A stretch of DNA of 64,000 bases, taken from assembly GCA_964513675.1 (NCBI GenBank), contig CAZEOD010000007.1:12153-76152 (forward strand). The letters are read 5' to 3'. This document shows, in pieces, positions 9,054-17,738 of the stretch (position 1 is the stretch's first letter; every line of letters begins with the position of its first letter). The notes below the pieces were generated by a model. The model saw nothing but the letters and a program-made list of their open reading frames with translations. It was not told the DNA's origin and ran no database searches. A program made the position numbers and the translations under genes. This DNA is from CALFVT01 sp964513675. GTDB taxonomy: Bacteria > Pseudomonadota > Alphaproteobacteria > Caulobacterales > Maricaulaceae.

Positions 9054-11342
9054 TTAAATCGGAATACCTTCATCAAGGCAAAACTTACGCACGGATTCGC
9101 GAATCGAACTCAGGCGCGAATCCCGTGAAATAAGCGGTTTTATATAAGCCGCGAGTTTCTCTGCATTTAAAGCTAAAAGCGCGCTTTTTACGGGGCCAAT
9201 ACCAATCGCAGGCATGGACAGCGTATTATAACCAATCGCAACCAGAACCATCGCTTCTAACGGACGGCCCGCTAAAGAGCCGCAAACAGAGGCCGGAACA
9301 TTATTACGGTGGCAGCCATCCGCAATATCTTTCAACATTGAAACCGCCGCAGGATGAAGCGGGTCATAACGCTCTGCAACACGCACATTATCGCGGTCTG
9401 CCGCAAAGAAAAACTGCAATAAATCATTCGCCCCAACGGAGACAAAGTCTGCATGGTCACAAATCGCATTAATCGACCAGGCTAAAGCCGGGGTTTCAAG
9501 CATAACGCCGACTTCAATTTTCGTCGGTAAATCTGCGCCAAATTTTGAGGCCCGCTCAACCTCGCGGCGGCATAAGGCCTTGGCGTCCATAAACTCATCA
9601 ACGGTGGTGACCATTGGAAACATCACGCGAAGCTCTTTTCCCGCCCCCGCCGCGACAAGCGCGCGAAGTTGATAGCGCATAAGCCCCGGCCGATCGAGGC
9701 CAATCCGAATGGCCCGCCAGCCGATCGCTGGATTTTGTTCGGGTACAGGGTCCATATAGGGCAGAATTTTATCCCCGCCTAAATCAAGTGTGCGAAAGGT
9801 GACAGGCCGCTCGCCCGCCTTATCAATCGCTTGGCGGTAAAGCTCTGTTTGCTCTTTTAATTTCGGCATGAAATTAGAGACCATAAATTGAAACTCTGTC
9901 CGAAATAATCCAATACCGTCCGCGCCGGATTGCTCTAATTGCGGCAGATCCATCACAAGCCCCGCATTAAGCTGAAGGCTTATATGCCGGCCATCTTGGG
10001 TAATGGCGGGGCGGTTTTTTATCGTTTCAAAAGCTTTGCTCACTTCGCCGCGTATGCGCATCCGCAGTTGGAAACCATGTATCTGCGATTCAAGCGGGCG
10101 AATATTGACAACCCCGCTTTCCCCGTCAACGAGAACGGGATCACCGAGCTCGACATAATCCAAAATACCTTCGGCGCGGCCAACTAGCGGGATACCAATG
10201 GCGCGGCAAATAATGGCCGTATGACTAGACGCGGCCCCTTCTTCGAGGACAATCGCGCGTAGGCTTTTGCGGTCATAATCGAGCAGCTCAGCCGGGCCGA
10301 GGTCACGCGCAAATAAAATGGCGTCATCGGGCAGGTTTTTCTGCCCCATTGCAATATTCTCACCCGATAAGGCCCGTATCAGCCGATTGGCTAAATCTTC
10401 AAGGTCATGCAAACGGGCGCGCAAATAAGAATCGTGCGCTTTCATTAATCGCGCGCGGTTTTCATTTCGAACCCGCTCCACCGCCGCTTCGGCCGTGAGG
10501 CCCGAATGAACGGCCTCGCGCAACCGCCCAACCCAGCGGCGATCATAGGCAAACATGCGGTAAGTTTCGTAAATTTCTTTTGACGCCCGATTAAGCGAGG
10601 CCGCCTCTCCGCTGACCATCGCATCAACAGAGGCCCGCAAAATTTTAACGCCCTCTTCAAGCCGGATTTCCTCTGCCGCGACATCTTTTGATAGGCGGTC
10701 TTCGGGGGAGAGCGGGGTGATATGTAATATGGCTTGACCTTCGGCAAGGCCATCAGCAAAGGCGTTTCCGCGCACTGTTTCGGGTTTGGTTTGCGCGAGC
10801 GTAATACCTTTCAGCGCCGCTTTTTTACCGCCCGTTCGTTCATCATCAATAATGATTTGGGCCAGCAACATGGCAATCGTTAGCAGTTCCTCATTATCAT
10901 CTTCATCAAATTCTCGGGCCTCTAGGCTTTGCACAACCAGCACGCCCAAAACGCGCCCTCCGCGCAAAATCGGCACGCCCAGAAAAGACTTAAATGGGTC
11001 TTCGCCTGTCTCTTTTTTATATGAAAATAAAGGGTGCGACGGCGCATCGGCGAGATTCAGCGGCTTGGCCGTCAAAGCGACATGGCCAACCAAGCCCTCG
11101 CCGCGCTTAAGGCGCGTTTTATGAACCGCTGATTTTTTAAGGCCTTGCGTGGCGGATAGCTCAAGATCTTTGCTATTGCCGCGTATCAGATAAATCGACG
11201 CTACATTGACTTTAATCGAGGTCGAAATCGCGGCGACAAAATCATCAAGGCGCTCTTGAACCGATTCTGTTCCCTGCATAGCCTTTCGAATTGCAGGCAT
11301 TAACTGCCGCCGCGGGGTCTTTATATCGGGTTTAGCACTCAC
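9054..11342 (-). CDS. ptsP: Phosphoenolpyruvate-protein phosphotransferase PtsP (EI-Ntr)
   Basis: Enzyme I of the nitrogen PTS: takes phosphate from PEP to a histidine and passes it to NPr. An N-terminal GAF domain (roughly 25-175), a regulatory feature of EI-Ntr, is followed by the enzyme I swivelling domain with the active histidine in GAASSHTAIICRA, and the PEP-binding TIM barrel (FRTEFQFM, FRTLDLGGDK, MLETPALAW, SVGANDL, SVCGSLAG). The start is uncertain. The frame is open to a TTG at 11378; a GTG at 11342 gives MSAKPDIKTPRRQL, which aligns better with the family N-terminus, but neither has a strong ribosome site. HPr-like and EIIA genes are not in the window. In alphaproteobacteria this system is often linked to ChvGI and potassium or nitrogen control. 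Confidence 0.93.
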   Translation of the reverse strand: MSAKPDIKTPRRQLMPAIRKAMQGTESVQERLDDFVAAISTSIKVNVASIYLIRGNSKDLELSATQGLKKSAVHKTRLKRGEGLVGHVALTAKPLNLADAPSHPLFSYKKETGEDPFKSFLGVPILRGGRVLGVLVVQSLEAREFDEDDNEELLTIAMLLAQIIIDDERTGGKKAALKGITLAQTKPETVRGNAFADGLAEGQAILHITPLSPEDRLSKDVAAEEIRLEEGVKILRASVDAMVSGEAASLNRASKEIYETYRMFAYDRRWVGRLREAVHSGLTAEAAVERVRNENRARLMKAHDSYLRARLHDLEDLANRLIRALSGENIAMGQKNLPDDAILFARDLGPAELLDYDRKSLRAIVLEEGAASSHTAIICRAIGIPLVGRAEGILDYVELGDPVLVDGESGVVNIRPLESQIHGFQLRMRIRGEVSKAFETIKNRPAITQDGRHISLQLNAGLVMDLPQLEQSGADGIGLFRTEFQFMVSNFMPKLKEQTELYRQAIDKAGERPVTFRTLDLGGDKILPYMDPVPEQNPAIGWRAIRIGLDRPGLMRYQLRALVAAGAGKELRVMFPMVTTVDEFMDAKALCRREVERASKFGADLPTKIEVGVMLETPALAWSINAICDHADFVSVGANDLLQFFFAADRDNVRVAERYDPLHPAAVSMLKDIADGCHRNNVPASVCGSLAGRPLEAMVLVAIGYNTLSMPAIGIGPVKSALLALNAEKLAAYIKPLISRDSRLSSIRESVRKFCLDEGIPI

Positions 11343-11397
11343 AGGGGCGTATATGCCCGCCGATGGGTAGAAAGGCAAATGATTGCAGACAATAGAT

Positions 11398-11421
11398 ATA
11401 AAAAAACCGCCCGATAGGCGG
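11398..11421 (-). terminator. Intrinsic terminator of the 11451-12278 gene
   Basis: On the - strand CCGCC-TATCG-GGCGG is followed by seven T residues (plus-strand A tract at 11399-11406). It lies about 30 bases past the stop of the secreted-protein gene and just before ptsP on the same strand. Confidence 0.85.
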
Positions 11422-11450
11422 CTTAAATCTTTATGTTCAGAGCGTTAAAC

Positions 11451-12278
11451 CTACCAACCGCAGCTTGAGGCGGCCTGAACAGGCCCGCCGTAACGCGAAA
11501 AAACGGTTTTCGGTGTGCAGCAGGTGTTACAGACAGGCACAGGGGTGCGCACATAGATGACAGGACGAACGACCTGATAAACTGTTGGCACTGTGCGAAC
11601 AACTTTGCGAACAACTGTCCGAACAACCGGTTTCGGCTTGATGACATTATAACAGCCCAGAACTTTAGCGCCGCCCGGATTATGTACCGATACAGGGCAG
11701 CTTGTCGGCTGCAAGCTTTCATTCGCGCCAAGCCCTGACATAACAGAGCGTGTCAATGGCGCGACAGAATAATCAGAATAGGCCGCTGAAATTGAGCTAG
11801 ACCCAAAGGCGGATGTCGTCGATAGGCAAATGCCATCGGCTTGGCGCGTTGAGCCTGCGGGGCAGGCCGCGCTCGAAACAGCGCGAGATGATGTTTGGTA
11901 ACGAATAGGCGCGGCGGCATAAGACGTTGATGATTGGCTCGATGCTGAGCTGTAACGAATAGGCGCTGTTGAGCTATGCGCCGCCGCATTATGAGCCGAC
12001 CATGTCGATAGAGCCGGCGGGTTATAAGCCGAATGTGCNNNNNNNNNNNNNNNNNNNNNNNNNNNNNNNNNNNNNNNNNNNNNNNNNNNNNNNNNNNNNN
12101 NNNNNNNNNNNNNNNNNNNNNNNNNNNNNNNNNNNNNNGCCGAATGTGCCGCTGTGCTTGTAGATGAATGACAATGTGTGCTGCTGTGGCAATCGGCCTG
12201 TGCTGTACCTGCAAAAGCTAATGTAGAAATTGCGCCAAGAGATGACACAATCATTTTTTTTGTAAATTGACGGGCCAT
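11451..12278 (-). CDS. Secreted low-complexity protein with AHS repeats, CPAG module and VVRPVI/SRYG C-terminus (gap inside)
   Basis: I do not recognise a named family. The start at 12278 has a strong GAGGAGGG ribosome site and a clear signal peptide (MARQFTKKM, hydrophobic core, GTAQA cleavage). The mature part is rich in Ser, His, Thr and Ala with AAHS-type repeats, interrupted by 100 N. It then carries one CPAGSTRQADGICL module, a basic VVRTVVRKVVRTV stretch, QVVRPVIYV, four closely spaced cysteines (VCNTCC..., SSCGW end) and SRYGG. The same C-terminal pattern occurs in the next gene upstream (12423-13475), and the CPAG module in the lipoprotein at 15614. The protein is probably periplasmic or surface-exposed. 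True length is unknown because the gap size is not known. Confidence 0.75.
   Translation of the reverse strand: MARQFTKKMIVSSLGAISTLAFAGTAQADCHSSTHCHSSTSTAAHSXXXXXXXXXXXXXXXXXXXXXXXXXXXXXXXXXXAHSAYNPPALSTWSAHNAAAHSSTAPIRYSSASSQSSTSYAAAPIRYQTSSRAVSSAACPAGSTRQADGICLSTTSAFGSSSISAAYSDYSVAPLTRSVMSGLGANESLQPTSCPVSVHNPGGAKVLGCYNVIKPKPVVRTVVRKVVRTVPTVYQVVRPVIYVRTPVPVCNTCCTPKTVFSRYGGPVQAASSCGW
12039..12138. other. Assembly gap of exactly 100 N inside a coding repeat
   Basis: The run of exactly 100 N is a typical placeholder for a gap of unknown size. The same 11 bases, GCCGAATGTGC, stand at both edges (12028-12038 and 12139-12149) and encode the AHSA repeat of the secreted protein. The assembly therefore probably broke in a tandem repeat whose copy number is unknown. 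Confidence 0.95.
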
Positions 12279-12361
12279 GCTGGTCCCTCCTCGCATAATG
12301 AAACAATTAGCGAAGACGCAGCAATATCCATGCCAAACTCTATAATTTACCTTTAATAGAA

Positions 12362-12398
12362 TAAAAAACGCGGCCCTGAGCTTTGGCTCAGACCCGCG
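12362..12398 (-). terminator. Intrinsic terminator of the 12423-13475 gene
   Basis: On the - strand CGCGGGTCTGAGC-CAAA-GCTCAGGGCCGCG forms a long stem with one mismatch region, followed by TTTTTTATTC. It starts 25 bases after the stop codon of the secreted protein gene. Confidence 0.85.
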
Positions 12399-12422
12399 CT
12401 TTCACTCTATATATAGGCTCGC

Positions 12423-13475
12423 TTAATAATTCCAGCGGCCCTGTTGAGCTTGCGGCCACCCGACATGGCCTGCATTATGATGCGGCGCGTGAATTTGCGG
12501 CGCCTGCATGTAAGGAGCTTGAATATGGGGCGCTGGCTGCGCATGACCCGTGTGGCCATAGCGGCTGTTAATCACCGTATTTTCGCAATATACGGGCTGG
12601 GCCACAGCTACAGGAATGACAGGACGAACCACTTGCTGCTGAATTTGAACAGGCTGAATAGGCTTAACTGGAGCTTGGCGCTTACAGATAACCTGCGTAG
12701 CTAATGTGTCCCCAAAAAGAGTCGGCCCTGACACTTTTTCCCAATATGTACCATCGGCGGCCACAGATGACGCGGCGCTGCTGACTGTTTGGCTATGGCC
12801 TGAAACATGGCCCAAAGATGGCTGCGCGATCCGTATGCCGCCAGTATGATGCGAAACGGCACTATGCGAATGGTAAGACTGCGTTAGGCCTGAAGCGAGC
12901 AACCGATTAGCCGTCGCCGGATTGCGGTCAACATAAGATGTCGGGATATGAGCGATGCCCGGCGTGAAGGTATTTTCTCCATATTGGCGCGGCTGAAAAG
13001 CAGAGGCATTATACCCGCCGCCATATTGCACACGCGGCGCAATAACGGGCGAAATAACGGGCGCAGGTGCAACCCGTAACGGCGCGGCAATAAGAGGCTG
13101 CTGAACCGGCGCTTGGAACGTAAGGTTAACAGGCTGGCCCATGTTTTGGCGGCAATATTGCGTTGTTGTCGGATGACATCCCCCCGTAAACCCGCTGGGC
13201 GCATCACCAAGGCTCGCCAAATTTTGCTGCCCATATAGACGCGTAATCGAGACAGTCGGCGCTGTGCGGATATGAACAGAGCGAAGCCCCTGCAAAGGCT
13301 GACGCACATTAACCGCTAAAGGATCAAAGCTCGGAGCCCCCGATGCATTATAAACAACGCCCGGATTGCAATTTTGCCCGCCGCCCGGCGCGCAATGCCC
13401 TGCAAAAGCTGCCGGAGCAGCCATAATAAAACCAAGGCTGCTAACAGCCGTTAAACCAAAACGAAACCGACGCAT
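12423..13475 (-). CDS. Secreted Gln/Pro/His-rich protein, C-terminal paralogue of 11451-12278
   Basis: A 350-residue protein of no family known to me. Residues 1-25 are a signal peptide (MRRFRFGLTA... AAFA|GHC). The mature chain is low in charge and rich in Pro, Gln, Ala, Val and His; it includes ADGTYWEKVSGP near 245 and TQVICKR, followed by a PVQIQQQ linker. At residues 282-307 the motif VVRPVI, PV.C.NTV and SRYG repeats the C-terminus of the neighbouring secreted protein in the same order. The end is a His/Ala/Pro-rich tail (APHIQAPYMQAPQIHAP) closing in WNY. A repeat-rich envelope or appendage protein is the most that can be inferred. Each of the two genes has its own terminator, so they are probably transcribed separately. 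Confidence 0.75.
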   Translation of the reverse strand: MRRFRFGLTAVSSLGFIMAAPAAFAGHCAPGGGQNCNPGVVYNASGAPSFDPLAVNVRQPLQGLRSVHIRTAPTVSITRLYGQQNLASLGDAPSGFTGGCHPTTTQYCRQNMGQPVNLTFQAPVQQPLIAAPLRVAPAPVISPVIAPRVQYGGGYNASAFQPRQYGENTFTPGIAHIPTSYVDRNPATANRLLASGLTQSYHSHSAVSHHTGGIRIAQPSLGHVSGHSQTVSSAASSVAADGTYWEKVSGPTLFGDTLATQVICKRQAPVKPIQPVQIQQQVVRPVIPVAVAQPVYCENTVINSRYGHTGHAQPAPHIQAPYMQAPQIHAPHHNAGHVGWPQAQQGRWNY

Positions 13476-13576
13476 ATGCGTACTCCCACTCTCGCTGCCC
13501 TTTCATAGGGTCAGCATCACCATTACCGGGCTTATGCCCTTTAAATTATCGGCGGCGGGTTAGCAGGATGACGAGT

Positions 13577-13774
13577 TTAGAAGTCATACGCGATACCACC
13601 CCGTTCCCAATCACCATAGCGAGTGGGTTCAGCGCCTTTGGGCCCATTTTTTTCAGATGGCCGATCTGACGCGGCTTTGGTTTCACGGCGCAAGGCCGCT
13701 TCTTCCAAAGCTCGTTTCGCAGCCGGGGTTAATTTTTTTCCCGGCGCGGCATTAGGGGGGGTATGTTCACTCAT
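13577..13774 (-). CDS. DUF1674 protein, succinate dehydrogenase assembly factor 4-like
   Basis: A 65-residue protein ending in TRYGDWERGGIAYDF, the diagnostic C-terminal motif of DUF1674/SDHAF4. The N-terminal half is basic and Ala/Lys-rich (GKKLTPAAKRALEEAALRR). SDHAF4 binds the flavinylated SdhA subunit and aids assembly of succinate dehydrogenase. The sdh genes are not in the window. Its place beside a divergent rsmB is common in alphaproteobacteria. Confidence 0.88.
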   Translation of the reverse strand: MSEHTPPNAAPGKKLTPAAKRALEEAALRRETKAASDRPSEKNGPKGAEPTRYGDWERGGIAYDF

Positions 13775-13981
13775 ACACCCTTTTAGACCGCAAATGCGTT
13801 ATCGTCAAACCCTCCATCTGGACGGGTCACTGGATTATGGTGATACAGTATTGGGGCTAAAATATGATTAAACCGCTCTTTGCGACTTGTTAAGCATAAC
13901 GGCCAAGACGGTATTAAGATTTAACCGAAAGCTTGCGATTGCCTCTATTCATATGCGGCTCACTCTGTTACGCGCAGCTTT

Positions 13982-15537
13982 ATGGATAAACGACCCCCCC
14001 GCACAGGCGGCCCCAAGCCGTCCCGACCGCAAAATAAAACACGCTCCAACTCTGACCCACGCGGAGATAGACCCAGACGCGATGGCGATANNNNNNNNNN
14101 NNNNNNNNNNNNNNNNNNNNNNNNNNNNNNNNNNNNNNNNNNNNNNNNNNNNNNNNNNNNNNNNNNNNNNNNNNNNNNNNNNNNNNNNNNAGACGGGATG
14201 ATGACAGACCTCGGCGTGAAAATGGCTGGAACTTGGGGCCAGGCGCACAAAGCCGCTTGATTATCGCCCGCGCCATTCAAACCGTTTGGGGGCAAGGCGT
14301 CAGCGTTGAAGAAGCGCTTGAGAAACAAAACGGCTTTCATGATTTATCTCCGCGTGATCGTGCTTTTGTTAGAAATGTAACCTCTGTGACGTTCCGGCGC
14401 TGGGGGCAAATCACCTATATATTGAAGCAATATCTTAAAAAACAGCCGCCCGCTTTTACTATGGCTGTGCTGCGCAGCGCTGTTGCGCAGAGCTTGTTTT
14501 TGAAGACGCCCGCCCATGCCGTTGTTGGCGAATCTTGCGCGGCCATGAAAGCCATTGACGCCTCGCGCGGCTTTGTCGGCATGGCCAATGCCGTCTTGCG
14601 CCGTATTACAGAGACAGGTGCGTCCCATATCGGCGCTGTTCCGCCGCATAATAATGTTCCGGGCTGGCTGTTAAAACAGTGGGAGAAAGATTATGGCCGC
14701 ATGGAATCTCGCCGTATTGCCCGCCAAGTTATCGACATTCCCCCGCTCGACTTTACCGTCAAAACAGAGGTCGATAAAGCCGCCCTTGCAGAGGCGATAG
14801 AGGCTACGCCGCTGATCGGGCAAACGCTGCGCCGATCCCATGCCGGCAATATTACACAGCTTGACGGGTTTAAAGATGGCTCATGGTGGATCCAAGACCT
14901 CGCCTCTGCCCTGCCCGTACAAATTCTTCACGACCATCTGGGCAGTTTTGAAGGGCAGCATATTTTTGACCTTTGTGCAGCGCCCGGCGGGAAAACGCTT
15001 CAACTTGCCAATCTTGGTGCCAATGTCACCGCGATTGATAAATCAGAACATAGGCTAAGACGGCTAAAGAAAAACCTTGAGCGCTGTCAGCTAGAGGCCG
15101 AGATTATTGAAGCCGATGTCTTAAATTTACCCGATGAGCTTGGGCAGGCCGATCACATCTTACTGGATGCGCCTTGTACCGCGACAGGCACATTCCGCCG
15201 ACATCCCGAAGTGCTCTATAACCGCAAGCCTAAAGATCAAGCCGCCTTGATAAAGCTGCAAAAACGAATGTTAAAAGCGGCCAGTATGGCGCTTAAACCC
15301 GGCGGAACCCTGACCTTTTGCACCTGTTCACTGCAAAAAGCCGAAGGTGAAGACCAAATAACTGCTTTTTTAAAAGAACGGACAGATTTTCGCCTTAATT
15401 GCATTTTAACCAAATCATCACTAAAGTTAGACTCAAACATGATTGCGGAGGGGTTTTTGCGAACCCAACCTAACTTTCGGAGCGATTTAGGCGGAATGGA
15501 CGGGTTTTTCACGGCTATTCTGGAAAAAACAGGCTAG
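13982..15537 (+). CDS. rsmB: 16S rRNA (cytosine-C5) methyltransferase RsmB family, interrupted by an assembly gap
   Basis: An SAM-dependent RNA methyltransferase. From the 5' side MDKRPPRTGG leads into an Arg/Asp-rich disordered segment (RGDRPRRDGD) that enters the N run; on the far side RRDDDRPRR continues in the same style and joins the NusB-like RNA-binding region (SRLIIARAIQTV) and the catalytic domain: DLCAAPGGKT for SAM, DAPCTATGTFRRHPE with one catalytic Cys, TFCTCSLQKAEGE with the other. With 100 N as drawn the two halves are out of frame; a gap length of 3n+2 would restore one frame. A shorter ATG start at 14233 would cut off the head of the NusB-like region, so the 13982 start is preferred. 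The Arg/Asp extension is longer than usual. Confidence 0.85.
14091..14190. other. Assembly gap of exactly 100 N inside rsmB
   Basis: This is a placeholder gap in the Arg/Asp-rich N-terminal coding segment. Similar sequence (GAYAGACC..G.CG.GA) stands on both sides, so a coding repeat probably broke the assembly. The reading frames on the two sides are incompatible with a 100-base gap, direct evidence that its true length differs. Confidence 0.95.
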
Positions 15538-15613
15538 GTTCATCTATGAGTGTCTATTTTGGCCTCACATTTGCACCACAATGCACAAAGTGTTTCAAAA
15601 TGGGAGGCTCGAA

Positions 15614-16426
15614 ATGAGCGCGATGAAATTTTATAAAACGGCATCTATTGCCGCAATAACAGTGGCAGGCATGACACTCACAGCTTGCGCGTCAGGACAA
15701 AATGGATCTCGTTACGGCGGAAATGTCTATGACTATGAAAGCGGCGGAAATTGTGCGCCAAGCCCTGCATGTGCCCCAGTCGGCCGTGTTGTCGCCGCGC
15801 CGGTGATTCTACAGCAGCAACCTGCTCAAGTGGTTACACAAACTTACCAAGCCCCTGCGCAAACCTACCAAGCGCCAGTTCAAAGCTACTCAGCCCCCGT
15901 GCAGAGCTATTCAGCGCCGGCGCAATGTCCAGCGGGTACAACACCAAGCAGCGACGGAACATGTTTGCAAAGCTCATCAAGCTATAGCTCGTCAACGACT
16001 TATAGTGAGCCAAGCTACACAACATCAACACCGAGCACGAGCTATAGCAGCTCGACAACATATTCTGGCCCGATTGAATGTCCTGCTGGCACAACAGATG
16101 CCGGCGACGGAACATGTCTACAATCAAGCTCATCAACAAGCTATAGCTCGGGTTCAACAACATCTTACAACAGCACAACAAGCTATGGCTCTGGATCAAA
16201 TTATTCATCAAGCTCTAGCTATAGCGGCGGCGCCGTTGACTGCCCAGCCGGCACAAAAGATGCGGGCGACGGCACATGTATGCAAGTATCCAGCTCAACA
16301 AGCTACGGCTCAGGGTCAACATTTAGCGGAAGCGATGTCACGATCTATAGCGGCGACGCAACACCAAGCGGCTATACATCAACAACGACAACAACATCCG
16401 ACGTTTATCTGCCTATCCGCAAATAA
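15614..16426 (+). CDS. Ser/Thr/Tyr-rich lipoprotein with three CPAG-DG-C modules
   Basis: A 270-residue lipoprotein, family not recognised. GGGAGG precedes the ATG at 15614; residues 1-24 are a lipoprotein signal with lipobox LTAC (C25). SRYGG follows at 32-36, then a Gln/Ala/Pro repeat (TYQAPAQTYQAPVQSYSAPVQ, about 77-103), then three two-cysteine modules of the form CPAGT...DGTC at C105-C117, C156-C168 and C210-C222, separated by long Ser/Thr/Tyr/Gly-rich spacers. One such module and the SRYG motif are found in the secreted protein at 11451-12278. The layout suggests a surface-displayed, extended protein with small disulphide-closed knots. A strong terminator follows, so it is a single-gene unit. 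Confidence 0.8.
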   Translation: MSAMKFYKTASIAAITVAGMTLTACASGQNGSRYGGNVYDYESGGNCAPSPACAPVGRVVAAPVILQQQPAQVVTQTYQAPAQTYQAPVQSYSAPVQSYSAPAQCPAGTTPSSDGTCLQSSSSYSSSTTYSEPSYTTSTPSTSYSSSTTYSGPIECPAGTTDAGDGTCLQSSSSTSYSSGSTTSYNSTTSYGSGSNYSSSSSYSGGAVDCPAGTKDAGDGTCMQVSSSTSYGSGSTFSGSDVTIYSGDATPSGYTSTTTTTSDVYLPIRK

Positions 16427-16453
16427 ATTAAGACAGATCACAAAATGATAAAA

Positions 16454-16482
16454 GCCTCTGCGGTTGCAGAGGCTTTTTTTTT
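16454..16482 (+). terminator. Intrinsic terminator of the CPAG lipoprotein gene
   Basis: GCCTCTGC-GGTT-GCAGAGGC, a perfect 8-bp stem with a four-base loop, followed by nine T residues. It starts 28 bases after the stop codon. Confidence 0.95.
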
Positions 16483-16532
16483 ATGGCCATTAACGGCGTC
16501 ATGTCATGAGGCATGAAGATAGGGCGATAAGT

Positions 16533-17051
16533 CTATTGCGCGCTGACGGCTTTGCTCGTCATAGCATCGAGGGCCCCTGTCATTTTTTCGATAACGCCGC
16601 TATTGACTGTAATGCCGTGACGATCACTCAGCGTAGAGGGCGCAGTATAGGATAAATAAGTTTGCCCCGATGCATCACTATAAGCGAGCGCCTTCAGCGG
16701 TAGATCAAGACCCATTTCAGGGCTTTCAACCATAAGCGGCGTTCCAAGCTTTGGGTTGCCAAAGATAATAAGCTCGCTATCGCTCATCTCAAGCCCGGCG
16801 CTTTTGGCCCCCGCCGCATGATTAACGCGGGTAAAAACGGTAAGCCCTTTGGCGTTTAAAATAGTCTCTAGACGGTCAATCGTCTCGCTAGCGCTATATG
16901 CGCTTGGTTTCTTGATAATCATGGGCTGAATATTTTCCTGTGTTTGAGTCTGCGGCGATGCGGTGGTGTGATCGGCCTGACACGCCATCAAGACGCCAAG
17001 GGCGATCACGCCCGTTAAGATCGGCATTTTAAAATGAGATTTTACAGTCAT
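16533..17051 (-). CDS. DUF302 domain lipoprotein
   Basis: A 172-residue protein with a lipoprotein signal ending LMAC (C24) and a DUF302 domain from about 50 to 165 (TVFTRVNHAAGAKSAGLEM, ELIIFGNPKLGTPLM, LPLKALAYSDASGQTYLSY). DUF302 is a small alpha-beta domain found in periplasmic proteins; its function is not established. M9 is an alternative start that would keep a usable signal. It converges on the CPAG lipoprotein, with that gene's terminator between. Confidence 0.85.
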   Translation of the reverse strand: MTVKSHFKMPILTGVIALGVLMACQADHTTASPQTQTQENIQPMIIKKPSAYSASETIDRLETILNAKGLTVFTRVNHAAGAKSAGLEMSDSELIIFGNPKLGTPLMVESPEMGLDLPLKALAYSDASGQTYLSYTAPSTLSDRHGITVNSGVIEKMTGALDAMTSKAVSAQ

Positions 17052-17141
17052 AACGTGATCTTTCTATGCAGTTAGTGTCAGGATTATGCCCCGCGTTTCA
17101 AGACAAAAGCGGGGGTGAGCCGTAAAACTTTTCGTGCGGAA

Positions 17142-17558
17142 TCAATCACAAACCTTGAGCGGCGGGCGATTATAGCCCCAAATAGAGGCCGCCGAGCGAA
17201 TAAGCTCTGACTCCTCGCGCTTATATTCCTTATCACTGACTGAAATCGCGATCATCGCCTCATAGAGGTTCTCAACATGCAGATCATCTGAGAAGCGCGA
17301 AAGCGCCACTAAAATCGTTGTATTCTTACGCTTGCCTTCAAGTTTCTTGGCCAGTGCGGCTTCGTTTTCCTGAAACCACGCCGTAATATCTGCGTCTGGC
17401 AAGGGCGGGAGGCCAAAGAGGGCAAATAAACCCTTGGCTTGCGTAATCAACGCGGCCATTTCAGGATCCCGCACTTTATTATCAATCACAACTGTAATTG
17501 CGAGAGGTTTTAAAATATCGTCATGTGTAAATACATGTTTTGGTGCTGTATCGCTCAT
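17142..17558 (-). CDS. Hypothetical protein with a possible TerB-like helical fold
   Basis: A 138-residue soluble protein without signal or membrane helix. The C-terminal part (about 90-135: DLHVENLYEAMIAISVSD, YKREESELIRSAASIWGY) looks like the helical TerB/DjlA-type domain, where acidic helices bind metal. The N-terminal half contains the helical stretch PEMAALITQAKGLFALFGL. This resemblance is weak and by eye only. It stands alone, with 90 bases to the DUF302 gene on the same strand. Confidence 0.6.
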   Translation of the reverse strand: MSDTAPKHVFTHDDILKPLAITVVIDNKVRDPEMAALITQAKGLFALFGLPPLPDADITAWFQENEAALAKKLEGKRKNTTILVALSRFSDDLHVENLYEAMIAISVSDKEYKREESELIRSAASIWGYNRPPLKVCD

Positions 17559-17738
17559 GCCCCTATGTCCTTAAATGCCTATATGACCTCGTAGTTCTAT
17601 AATGCCCTATAATTTGATACACATTTATCGACTCACTGCCAAGTCATAGATGACAACACGACATAATATTGTAAATGATTAAGCTCTACTAACCCTGATT
17701 CAGGCAAGTTTTAGGTTAGACAAGATGAAAGTCGGTTT

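Noticed and set aside
11969..12163. Open frames on either strand running through the N gap at 12.0 kb and 14.1 kb
   Set aside because: Unknown bases cannot contain stops, so frames across the gap are artificial unless both sides read as one protein.
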